A DNA stretch of 8,336 nucleotides from an uncultured Microcoleaceae cyanobacterium (GCA_938083405.1 CALKCV010000529.1:1-8336); one strand, 5' to 3'. Positions 1 to 6,321 are shown, counted from the first letter of the stretch. Made by a program: numbers and translations. Notes: generated from the letters alone by a model not told the origin.

Positions 1-10
1 GTTCCACCTA

Positions 11-88
11 CGATCCCCCTAAATCCCCCTTAAAAAGGGGGACTTTGACTCTTACTCCCCCCTTAAAAAGGGGGGCAGGGGGGGATCG
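11..88. repeat. Paired C/G-rich palindromes, three-way-junction repeat
   Basis: Two small hairpins lie side by side. The first pairs CCCCCTT at 25-31 with AAGGGGG at 35-41, and the second pairs CCCCCCTT at 57-64 with AAGGGGGG at 68-75; both have an AAA loop. An outer helix, CGATCCCCC at 11-19 with GGGGGATCG at 80-88, encloses both, so the unit can fold into a three-way junction. This resembles the dispersed REP-like palindromes of cyanobacterial genomes (family knowledge). It lies beyond the 3' end of the photoreceptor gene; whether it ends that transcript is not shown, since no clear U-tract follows. Confidence 0.75.
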
Positions 89-123
89 CTCCGGTCGTAT
101 CTCATGCATTCAATAATTGCTAT

Positions 124-235
124 AACAACTAACAATTAACAGCTAACAATTAACAACTAACAATTAACAATTAACAACTAACAATTAACAACTAACAACT
201 AACAACTAACAACTAACAATTAACAATTAACAAAT
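124..235. repeat. Heptamer tandem array, AACAAYT x 15-16
   Basis: Fifteen uninterrupted 7-bp units run from 124 to 228: AACAACT or AACAATT, with one AACAGCT at 138-144. A degenerate unit AACAAAT follows at 229-235. The array ends at the base before the photoreceptor stop codon (complement of 236-238). Period and composition match the short tandemly repeated repetitive (STRR) heptamers described in filamentous cyanobacteria. Mixed C/T at one unit position suggests expansion from at least two unit variants. Confidence 0.93.
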
Positions 236-2923
236 CTACACTTTCGATCGCCATCCGATGGGGCAAAATCCGTAACTTCCTCCCATGGTCAAAAGTTGCG
301 TCACCAAATCGGCAGGTAAGGGACGGCTGAAGAAATATCCTTGAATAGCATCGCATTTTATCGAACGCAAAAACTCCAATTGTTCCTTAGTTTCTACTCC
401 TTCAGCCACCACTTTTAAGCCTAGTTCCTGCCCCATAGATATAATCGCTCTAATAATAGCCATATCGTTAGAATCGCCGATGGCATCTCGAATAAAAGAC
501 CTGTCAATTTTCAATTTATTTAAAGGCAACTTTTTGAGAGTCCACAAAGAAGAATAGCCCGTTCCAAAATCATCCAAAGAAATCTTAATGCCCATGCCTT
601 GCAATTCTCGCAAAATAGAAATAGTTGCTTTCATATCTTGCATGGCTGCCGTTTCAGTTAATTCTAACTCCAAACATTCGGGTTTTAACTTAGTATTTTG
701 TAAAATTTTAGCGACAGTTTTTACCAAAGTTTCTTGCTGAAATTGACGTGCCGAAAAATTGACAGCCATAGTTATAGATCGCAATCCCTGTTGCTGCCAA
801 TTTGCGTTTTGAGAGCAGGCAGTTTCGAGTACCCATTCGCTAATGCGACAAATCAGCCCCGATTCTTCAGCAATAGAAATAAAATGATAAGGAGAAATCA
901 ATCCCCGGTCTGGATGCTGCCAGCGAATGAGAGCTTCCATGCCAGATATTTTGCCGGTTTCTAAGTCAACTTGGGGCTGATAGTGCAACCTAAATTCATC
1001 TCGATATAAAGCTTTATAAAGATTATTTTCTAATACCATTCTGTTATAAACCCGATCGCCTATAGCAGTGGTATAAAACTGGTATTGGTTTTTACCTAAT
1101 TGTTTGGCGCGGTGCATAGAGGCATCGGCATTTTTAAGTAAAGTTTCTGCGTCGATGCCGTCGTGGGGAGCCACCGCAATTCCTAAAGTTCCTTTGATGT
1201 AAAATTCATGTTCGTTTAGATGAAAAGGAGCGTCGAAGCTTTCGAGAAGCTCTCGGGCAATATAGGCAGCGTCTTCCGAAGAGTCGATTTGAGTTATTAA
1301 GAAAGTAAATTCATCTCCCCCCCAGCGAGCGATGCTGTCGCAGTCGCGCACCGCACCTTTGAGGCGATCGCCCACATTTTTGAGTACCAGATCTCCTGCC
1401 GCATGACCCAAAGTATCGTTAATCTGCTTGAACCCATCTAAATCCAAAAACATCACTGCCAACATTTCCCCCCTTTGGTGGGAAGAAGCTAAGGCGAAAG
1501 AAAGCTGTTCGTTAAATAGCAGTCTGTTGCTCAAACCTGTGAGGGGGTCGTGAGAAGCCTGATGTCGCAGCATTGCTTCTACTCGGCTTTGCATGATGGC
1601 GAGGTAGAGATGAATGCCTATAGATTTGGCTAATTTCATTTCCTCAGCGCTCCAAGGTTGCGTCTGTCCTTTTTTAATTTCTTGCCACGCTTGAAAAGAC
1701 CTGCGTGGAAGTCGGTTGCGGCGATCGCGGTCGTTTTTTCCCGCCCATAAAGTCTCGGTTTCGGTCTCATTTCTGAAGAGGGTGAGACAGCCGACGCTTT
1801 GCTGTTGATATTTTAGAGGTACGATGGTAATCGATCTAATTTTAGTCCCTCGCAAAGCAGGAAGCAACGATTCCAATTCTGGTTCCTCATAGATATCGCC
1901 AATTGCGTACAGGTGGGTAAAAATGTTTTTGTTAGTTGAGTCGTTAGACTCCATGAACCCCTCAACCGAATCATTTTCCTCTTCGGGAGTTTCCATGGCT
2001 AGGAGGGTTGTCTCCTGTGGGAACGAATCAATATCTTCTTCGGAAATTCCTTTTGTTCCATTGCGGACGATAGACTCCCACAGGTCAGTTTCTTCGAGTT
2101 CTGGCAAATTTGCTTGCACCCCTGCGGTGTAGATTTGAGCTTTTACTCCGGCGGGCTCTTTCGTGATGTAGAGCCTGCCACCGTCAGCCTTTAAGGCTTT
2201 AGTTATTTCTTCGAGAACGGCTTGCCGAATTTCTGCGATGTCTTTGGGGGAGTGGAGTAGATAGCCGATTTTATTAAGAATTGCTTCGTTGCCTGCTTGC
2301 AGTTTAGCTTGCTGGAGGAGATTGGATTGAGCGATGGCGATGGAGAGCTGATCTACTACGAGTTGAACCATTGTCAGTTCTCGTTCTGAATAGTTTTTCG
2401 GCTGTTTCTGATGACAGGCTAATAGCCCCCATAGTTGTTTTTTATATAAAATAGGTAGGACCAAAGATGACGACACGCCCATATTAGTTAAGTATTGCGC
2501 GTGACAGGGATCCACCCTACTGTAGCGAACGTCTTCGTTTATGGGAGCGTCGTTTGTCTCGCTGGAGTCTAATTCGTTGGTTATTCTCAGTCCGCTGGCC
2601 ACATCTACGATTACTCTTTGTCGGGCTTGGATAAACCGCTGGCGGGCGTGGGATGGAATATCTTCTGCTGGAAAATGGAGGCCCACCAGAGACGGTAAGC
2701 TCCGATCTTTTATGGACTCGGCGATGGTTTCTCCACTGCCGTCTGCTGCAAATTTGTAAATTTTTACCCTATCCGTGTCTAAAAACATACGGACTTCTTC
2801 TACCGTTGTCTGTAAAATCTCGGTTATTTCGAGAGATTGACGAATTTTGCTAACTATTCGGTTGAGCAACATTTCCCGATCGTCTTTTTTAGGCAAACTT
2901 TCTATGTTTTTTGTCCGAACCAT
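236..2923 (-). CDS. Cph2-like knotless phytochrome: GAF-GAF(PHY-like)-GGDEF-EAL
   Basis: This 895-residue protein is a predicted red/far-red photoreceptor that makes and breaks cyclic-di-GMP. GAF1 (about 20-205) has the phytochrome DIP motif (88-90) and Cys140-His141 followed by YLTNMGV, the canonical bilin-attachment site. The second GAF (about 215-445) behaves like a PHY domain: it carries the tongue-hairpin landmarks WAG (393-395) and PRRSF (406-410), plus an acidic insertion at about 275-335. GGDEF (about 450-615) has an intact GGDEF (535-539) and inhibitory I-site R526-x-x-D529. EAL (about 625-880) keeps E663-A-L, N722, E754-x-x-E757, DDFGTGYSSL (784-793), K805, E841 and Q861, so both enzymes look competent. 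Synechocystis Cph2 has this order plus a second GAF-GGDEF, absent here. There is no signal peptide or membrane segment. Two weak GGG-rich sites precede the ATG. The domains are seen directly; wavelength response and net activity are inferred. Confidence 0.95.
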   Translation of the reverse strand: MVRTKNIESLPKKDDREMLLNRIVSKIRQSLEITEILQTTVEEVRMFLDTDRVKIYKFAADGSGETIAESIKDRSLPSLVGLHFPAEDIPSHARQRFIQARQRVIVDVASGLRITNELDSSETNDAPINEDVRYSRVDPCHAQYLTNMGVSSSLVLPILYKKQLWGLLACHQKQPKNYSERELTMVQLVVDQLSIAIAQSNLLQQAKLQAGNEAILNKIGYLLHSPKDIAEIRQAVLEEITKALKADGGRLYITKEPAGVKAQIYTAGVQANLPELEETDLWESIVRNGTKGISEEDIDSFPQETTLLAMETPEEENDSVEGFMESNDSTNKNIFTHLYAIGDIYEEPELESLLPALRGTKIRSITIVPLKYQQQSVGCLTLFRNETETETLWAGKNDRDRRNRLPRRSFQAWQEIKKGQTQPWSAEEMKLAKSIGIHLYLAIMQSRVEAMLRHQASHDPLTGLSNRLLFNEQLSFALASSHQRGEMLAVMFLDLDGFKQINDTLGHAAGDLVLKNVGDRLKGAVRDCDSIARWGGDEFTFLITQIDSSEDAAYIARELLESFDAPFHLNEHEFYIKGTLGIAVAPHDGIDAETLLKNADASMHRAKQLGKNQYQFYTTAIGDRVYNRMVLENNLYKALYRDEFRLHYQPQVDLETGKISGMEALIRWQHPDRGLISPYHFISIAEESGLICRISEWVLETACSQNANWQQQGLRSITMAVNFSARQFQQETLVKTVAKILQNTKLKPECLELELTETAAMQDMKATISILRELQGMGIKISLDDFGTGYSSLWTLKKLPLNKLKIDRSFIRDAIGDSNDMAIIRAIISMGQELGLKVVAEGVETKEQLEFLRSIKCDAIQGYFFSRPLPADLVTQLLTMGGSYGFCPIGWRSKV

Positions 2924-3357
2924 CCCTTTTATATCCCTTTGTTAACTGTCTGCAATCTTTGGTTTGCAGCTAGGTTTTTTTGATAAATTATTGCGACCGA
3001 GTTGTTTATTTTCTTTTACCTCAATGTATTTTATTTTACAACTATATAGAGATTTATGTTCAAAAAGTTATTGAATTTAAGCAAAGTTTTTTTAAAAAGA
3101 TATTTATTTTGAGGCCCCATCGCTATTTTTCCCCTGGCCTCTTGTTGGTAGATGGTTTCTGGCGGGCGATCGCCACTTAAATTTAATAAATTTGCCTAAT
3201 ATAGCATAATTTGTCTAAAAAAGCAAACTGCAGCCGTAGAATAAATACCAAAGAAAAGAATAGACTTCCCCCTCGACCGACTTCTGCAATTAGTCTATTG
3301 TTAAGAATTCTTTCATTAATCCCAACAATGCCGATGGCAGTGATATATTATTCCTTC
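2924..3357. other. A/T-rich divergent control region, photoreceptor/thiC
   Basis: This gap separates two divergent genes and holds no gene I can support. On the photoreceptor side, CTGCAA (2950-2955) and TTGCAG (2964-2969) form a 6-bp hairpin that would lie in that gene's leader. The middle is A/T rich with one HIP1 octamer at 3166-3173. Near thiC, AATAGACT (3259-3266) and AGTCTATT (3292-3299) form an 8-bp inverted repeat with a 25-nt spacer. An open frame at 2980-3180 has an unconvincing product and is not called. Confidence 0.6.
3341..3349 (+). promoter_or_regulatory. Candidate extended -10 for thiC
   Basis: TGATATATT reads as an extended -10 element (TG, one base, TATATT). It would start transcription near 3356, just before the riboswitch. 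No convincing -35 lies 16-18 bp upstream. A start there would leave out UUCCUUC (3351-3357), which can pair with the thiC ribosome-binding site, so this call and that pairing cannot both be right. Confidence 0.3.
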
Positions 3358-3358
3358 A

Positions 3359-3435
3359 AGCTAGGGGTGCCCGGAATGACGGGCTGAGAAATACCCTTAG
3401 AACCTGAGTCTGGTTAATACCAGCGGAGGGAAGCT
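3359..3435 (+). promoter_or_regulatory. TPP riboswitch (THI element)
   Basis: All conserved blocks of the thiamin pyrophosphate aptamer are present in order. P1 is AGCT (3359-3362) with AGCT (3432-3435). P2 pairs GGGGT with the ACCCT block. P3 is a perfect GCCCG/CGGGC stem (3369-3373 with 3380-3384). The pyrimidine-sensing CTGAGA box starts at 3384, followed by AATACCC, AACCTGA, TAATACCAGCG and GAGGGAAG. It ends 22 nt before the thiC ATG, with no room for an intrinsic terminator, so ligand-dependent control of translation is more likely than control of termination. TPP should repress thiC, the known role of this class upstream of thiC. Confidence 0.97.
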
Positions 3436-3457
3436 GTTTATCGAGGGAAAAAAGTCT

Positions 3458-4837
3458 ATGCGAACAGAATGGATCGCCAAACGTAGCGGACACAAAAACG
3501 TGTCCCAGATGCACTACGCTCGTCAGGGCATCATTACCGAAGAAATGCACTACGTCGCCAAACGGGAAAACCTCCCAGACGACTTAATCCGAGAGGAAGT
3601 AGCCCGGGGACGAATGATTATCCCGGCCAATATCAACCACACCAATCTCGAACCGATGTGCATCGGTATTGCAAGTTCGTGCAAAGTCAACGCTAATATC
3701 GGCGCTTCTCCAAACTCTTCTAATATTGAAGAGGAGGTCGAAAAACTCAATCTATCCGTCAAATATGGTGCGGATACGGTCATGGACTTATCCACTGGTG
3801 GAGGCAACCTGGATGTAATTCGGACTGCCATTATTAAAGCATCCTCAGTTCCCATCGGCACGGTACCTGTTTATCAAACATTAGAAAGCGTCCATGGATC
3901 GATCGAAAATTTAACTGCGGATGACTTTCTTCATGTAATAGAAAAACACGCCCAACAAGGGGTTGATTACCAAACCATTCACGCGGGAATTTTAATCGAA
4001 CATTTGCCTTTGGTAAAAAACCGCCTGACTGGAATTGTCTCTCGCGGCGGCGGCATTCTAGCTAAGTGGATGCTGCACCACCACAAACAAAATCCTCTTT
4101 ATACTCATTTTAACGACATCATCGAAATATTTAAAAAATACGATGTGTCTTTCAGTTTGGGAGATTCTTTGCGTCCCGGTTGTACTCACGATGCTTCCGA
4201 CGACGCTCAGTTAGCAGAGTTAAAAACTCTCGGACAATTAACTCGCCGGGCTTGGGAACATGATGTCCAAGTAATGGTAGAAGGTCCGGGTCATGTACCT
4301 ATGGACCAAATCGAGTTTAATGTTAAGAAACAGATGGAGGAATGTTCCGAAGCTCCCTTCTATGTTTTAGGTCCTTTAGTAACCGATATTGCCGCCGGCT
4401 ACGACCATATTAGTTCTGCTATTGGTGCGGCAATGGCCGGTTGGTACGGTACTGCCATGTTGTGTTATGTGACGCCAAAAGAGCATTTAGGTTTGCCTAA
4501 TGCCGAGGACGTGCGGGAAGGTTTGATCGCTTATAAAATAGCCGCCCATGCAGCAGATATCGCTCGCCATCGTCAGGGGGCACGCGATCGCGATGACGAG
4601 CTATCTATTGCCCGTTATAATTTCGATTGGGAACGTCAGTTCGAGCTATCTTTAGACCCAGAAAGGGCTCGGGAATATCACGATGAAACTTTGCCGGCTG
4701 ATATCTATAAAACCGCTGAGTTTTGTTCTATGTGCGGACCGAAATTCTGTCCGATGCAAACAAAAGTTGATGCTGAAGCTTTGAGCGAATTAGAGAAGTT
4801 TTTGGCTAAAGATAAAGAACCAGTAGCTCAAAGCTAA
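3458..4837 (+). CDS. thiC: Phosphomethylpyrimidine synthase ThiC
   Basis: ThiC is the radical-SAM enzyme that rearranges aminoimidazole ribotide into hydroxymethylpyrimidine phosphate, the pyrimidine half of thiamin, in the cytoplasm. The 459-residue product matches the shorter ThiC form, which lacks the long N-terminal extension of the enterobacterial enzyme. Visible family landmarks are NINHTNLEPMCIG (58-70), the STGGGNLDVIR segment (112-122), GPGHVPMD (276-283, with H279), KEHLGLP (341-347, with H343), and the C-terminal iron-sulfur motif C423-x2-C426-x4-C431, which binds the 4Fe-4S cluster. The ATG at 3458 is favoured by GAGGG at 3443-3447 (10-nt spacing) and by the TPP riboswitch immediately upstream. 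It appears to be transcribed alone: the next gene is convergent, and a heptamer array begins 2 nt after the stop. Confidence 0.99.
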   Translation: MRTEWIAKRSGHKNVSQMHYARQGIITEEMHYVAKRENLPDDLIREEVARGRMIIPANINHTNLEPMCIGIASSCKVNANIGASPNSSNIEEEVEKLNLSVKYGADTVMDLSTGGGNLDVIRTAIIKASSVPIGTVPVYQTLESVHGSIENLTADDFLHVIEKHAQQGVDYQTIHAGILIEHLPLVKNRLTGIVSRGGGILAKWMLHHHKQNPLYTHFNDIIEIFKKYDVSFSLGDSLRPGCTHDASDDAQLAELKTLGQLTRRAWEHDVQVMVEGPGHVPMDQIEFNVKKQMEECSEAPFYVLGPLVTDIAAGYDHISSAIGAAMAGWYGTAMLCYVTPKEHLGLPNAEDVREGLIAYKIAAHAADIARHRQGARDRDDELSIARYNFDWERQFELSLDPERAREYHDETLPADIYKTAEFCSMCGPKFCPMQTKVDAEALSELEKFLAKDKEPVAQS

Positions 4838-4839
4838 GG

Positions 4840-4895
4840 AATAATTAACAATTAACAATTAACAATTAATAATTAACAATTAATTGTTAATTGTT
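4840..4895. repeat. Heptamer array with central inversion, thiC/pyrE junction
   Basis: Six plus-oriented units (AACAATT, or AATAATT at 4840-4846 and 4868-4874) fill 4840-4881, and two inverted AATTGTT units follow at 4882-4895. The switch creates the perfect 18-bp palindrome TTAACAATTAATTGTTAA (4873-4890), which extends to 4866-4897 with one mismatch. The array begins 2 nt after the thiC stop and contains the pyrE stop and the codons just before it. The palindrome could form a hairpin in both convergent transcripts, but it is A/T only and not a classical terminator. Confidence 0.92.
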
Positions 4896-5488
4896 AAACG
4901 TTCCTGAATTTCTGGTATGGTAAAAACCGCTTCAAAATTGAGTTTTTGCTGGCGATAAAATTCGGCACCGCCTTGCTGTCGGTCTATCAGAGAAATAACG
5001 CGATCCACACTATAGCCAGCCTCCCGAAGTCGCTCTACTGCTTTCATTGCCGAGGCCCCAGTAGTTACCACGTCTTCCAAAACCACAACTTTCGCCCCAG
5101 GGGCCAGTGTTGGTCCTTCAATATAAGCCATAGTCCCATGTCCTTTAGCTTCCTTCCTGACGATGAGGGCGGGTATGGGTCTATTTTCCAAAGCAGACAC
5201 CACGCTAACTGCAGTTACAATAGGGTCTGCCCCCAAAGTCAACCCGGCCACCGCTTCAACGCCATCGGGTAAAAGGGACAACAGCAGACGTCCGACGGCC
5301 AATGCACCTTGAGGGTGGAGAGTAACAAGCTTGCCATTAATATAGTAGGAGCTTCGCTGTCCCGAGGAGAGAACAAAATCCCCTTCCTTATAAGCCAGAG
5401 TGCAGAAATAATCCAAAAGCTGCAGGCGCAGGGTTTTTAGATCGGCATTGGCTAAATTTTCCGTTGATGCTGTTTGGGCTTTATCCAT
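4880..5488 (-). CDS. pyrE: Orotate phosphoribosyltransferase PyrE
   Basis: PyrE joins orotate to phosphoribosyl pyrophosphate (PRPP), giving orotidine monophosphate in pyrimidine synthesis. The 202-residue product has the expected landmarks: FVLSSGQRSSYYINGK (38-53), the mobile catalytic-loop segment RKEAKGHGT (111-119), and the PRPP-binding signature VVVLEDVVTTGAS (134-146). Length is normal for a free-standing OPRTase; there is no fused OMP decarboxylase. The ATG at 5488 has only a weak purine stretch upstream. The last residues, TINN, and the stop codon are encoded inside the heptamer array shared with the thiC junction, so the natural C-terminus was probably altered by repeat growth. It is divergent from the secreted-protein gene and convergent with thiC. 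Confidence 0.97.
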   Translation of the reverse strand: MDKAQTASTENLANADLKTLRLQLLDYFCTLAYKEGDFVLSSGQRSSYYINGKLVTLHPQGALAVGRLLLSLLPDGVEAVAGLTLGADPIVTAVSVVSALENRPIPALIVRKEAKGHGTMAYIEGPTLAPGAKVVVLEDVVTTGASAMKAVERLREAGYSVDRVISLIDRQQGGAEFYRQQKLNFEAVFTIPEIQERLTINN

Positions 5489-5537
5489 TCTTTGCTTTTT
5501 GAATTTAAAAATCGGCAGATCGGTTAAGATTGTGGCA

Positions 5538-5553
5538 ATTATAAGTGTATATT
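5538..5553. promoter_or_regulatory. Overlapping divergent -10 candidates, pyrE and secreted-protein gene
   Basis: On the minus strand the complement of 5538-5543 is a perfect TATAAT, placed to give pyrE a leader of about 40 nt. On the plus strand TATATT at 5548-5553 could serve the gene starting at 5584. Neither has a convincing -35 hexamer. The 95-bp gap between the divergent start codons must hold both promoters, which supports the assignment by position. Confidence 0.4.
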
Positions 5554-5583
5554 TGGGAAAAATTTAATCTTGAGGCTGAATTT

Positions 5584-5985
5584 ATGGCCAGAATTTTCAA
5601 AAGTCTAGGCAGTGTTTTAGCGATCGCCACCACGATTATCTTGGCATCAGGCGGTACTGCCAAAGCACAAGAAACCGAAGAACCCACCAGGTATCAACCT
5701 TTCGCAGAGGAATTTAACCGAGCCTTTAGAAGAGGTTCTGGAGACTATTTCCGCAACAGGCAACTTGTGGAACAGGTTGGCGACTTTTTGGGTATCCCCA
5801 GCTTTCCCGACCAGGCAATAAGTCAAGATAATAAGAACATTAACAGGCTCTATCGAGAGTTAATGGACGAGCAATTTAATAGCACTCCGATTATTCGGAC
5901 GCCCGATCTCCCCAGTCCTTACGATAGCTCGATTATGACCACCCCCGCTCCGGGAACAGACAGGCCCGGTTTTGGCGGTAATTGA
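5584..5985 (+). CDS. Small secreted protein of unknown function
   Basis: I do not recognise the family. The ATG at 5584 is chosen over an in-frame ATG at 5545 because GAGG (5572-5575) sits 8 nt upstream and because it begins a clean signal peptide: basic start MARIFK, hydrophobic core at about 8-21, and an A26-K-A28 cleavage site before Gln29. The mature protein of about 105 residues is hydrophilic, rich in Arg, Asn, Asp and Phe, with aromatic-basic stretches (FNRAFRRGSGDYFRNRQ, 44-60). The last 33 residues are rich in Pro, Thr and Gly and look disordered. There are no cysteines, lipobox or second membrane span, so export to the periplasm or outside is likely. The codon for Leu12-Ala13-Ile14 lies over a HIP1 octamer (5620-5627). 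The gene stands alone, divergent from pyrE. Confidence 0.8.
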   Translation: MARIFKSLGSVLAIATTIILASGGTAKAQETEEPTRYQPFAEEFNRAFRRGSGDYFRNRQLVEQVGDFLGIPSFPDQAISQDNKNINRLYRELMDEQFNSTPIIRTPDLPSPYDSSIMTTPAPGTDRPGFGGN

Positions 5986-5997
5986 AGCTATCCGTTT

Positions 5998-6164
5998 GTA
6001 GTAATCGCGAAGAGCGATTTTCAAAAAAGTCTAATATAAATCGCCGTTAGTAGTAATCGCTAAAGCGATTTAAAACAAGTCTAATATAAATCGCTAAAGC
6101 GATTACTACGAACAGTCATAAATCCCTAAAGGGATTACTACGAACGATCGCTAAATCTTTAGCG
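5998..6164. repeat. Cluster of five small hairpin repeats
   Basis: Five stem-loops follow one another. AATCGC/GCGATT (6003-6008, 6014-6019) and AATCGCT/AGCGATT (6055-6061, 6064-6070) follow GTAGT and are each trailed by the 18-mer AAGTCTAATATAAATCGC (6027-6044 and 6077-6094), making a direct repeat of about 50 bp. AATCGCT/AGCGATT (6089-6095, 6098-6104) and AATCCCT/AGGGATT (6121-6127, 6130-6136) are in the opposite orientation, each followed by ACTACGAAC. A fifth, CGCTAAA/TTTAGCG, spans 6149-6164. They resemble dispersed palindromic repeats of cyanobacterial intergenic DNA. No coding sequence is visible here. Confidence 0.85.
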
Positions 6165-6171
6165 CTAACCT

Positions 6172-6192
6172 AATTATTAATTATTAATTACT
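6172..6192. repeat. Short heptamer array, AATTATT type
   Basis: Three 7-bp units run in phase: AATTATT, AATTATT and AATTACT. The array stops 2 nt from the 3' end of the minus-strand tRNA gene. It is short and A/T rich, so the periodicity alone is weak evidence; the placement matches that of the longer arrays. Confidence 0.55.
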
Positions 6193-6194
6193 TA

Positions 6195-6267
6195 TGGGCC
6201 CTGCTGGAATCGAACCAGCCTGAAAGCGAATTATGAGCTCGCTGCCTCCCCAATCGGCCAAAGGCCC
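6195..6267 (-). tRNA. tRNA with CAU anticodon, probably tRNA-Ile2
   Basis: The minus strand folds into a 73-nt cloverleaf. The acceptor GGGCCUU pairs with AGGGCCC and is followed by discriminator A; the T arm is GCUGG-UUCGAUU-CCAGC; the anticodon stem is GCGAG/UUCGC with loop CUCAUAA. The anticodon CAU is the complement of 6233-6235. CCA is not encoded. The 3-bp D stem (GCC/GGC) and 6-nt variable loop (UUUCAG) resemble plastid trnI-CAU, whose C34 is changed to lysidine by TilS so that it reads AUA. They fit less well with standard elongator tRNA-Met. The tRNA call is firm; the isoleucine identity is inferred from shape. Confidence 0.92.
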
Positions 6268-6288
6268 GCATCAACTTGCGTGTCAGAG

Positions 6289-6314
6289 AAGTTGGTTCTG
6301 CATACAACCAACTT
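6289..6314 (-). other. 9-bp hairpin in the tRNA leader
   Basis: AAGTTGGTT (6289-6297) and AACCAACTT (6306-6314) form a perfect 9-bp stem with an 8-nt loop. It lies between the predicted tRNA promoter and the tRNA and would begin almost at the transcript's 5' end. RNase P would remove it with the leader. Confidence 0.7.
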
Positions 6315-6321
6315 AAAAACT

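Noticed and set aside
124..235. CRISPR array
   Set aside because: The period is 7 bp with no spacers, so it is a simple tandem heptamer repeat.
734..2853. Several plus-strand open frames of 66-76 codons
   Set aside because: All are antisense to conserved domains of the photoreceptor and have no family features.
236..2923. Functional link between the photoreceptor and thiamin biosynthesis
   Set aside because: The genes are divergent, 534 bp apart, and thiC has its own TPP riboswitch; proximity alone does not support a shared role.
2980..3180. 66-codon plus-strand frame upstream of thiC
   Set aside because: It comes from A/T-rich intergenic DNA with no ribosome-binding site and no recognisable product.
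3356..3861. Two minus-strand frames opposite the riboswitch and 5' part of thiC
   Set aside because: They are shadows of thiC and of the conserved aptamer.
4873..4890. Classical bidirectional intrinsic terminator between thiC and pyrE
   Set aside because: The palindrome contains almost no G or C, so a stable stem with a U-tract is not present; it is kept as a repeat structure only.
4946..5272. 108-codon plus-strand frame
   Set aside because: It is antisense to the core of pyrE.
5545..5583. Upstream ATG extending the secreted protein by 13 residues
   Set aside because: It would bury the signal peptide behind a charged extension, and the good ribosome-binding site at 5572-5575 points to the ATG at 5584.
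5505..5687. 60-codon minus-strand frame
   Set aside because: It overlaps the pyrE promoter region and the start of the secreted-protein gene, with no recognisable product.
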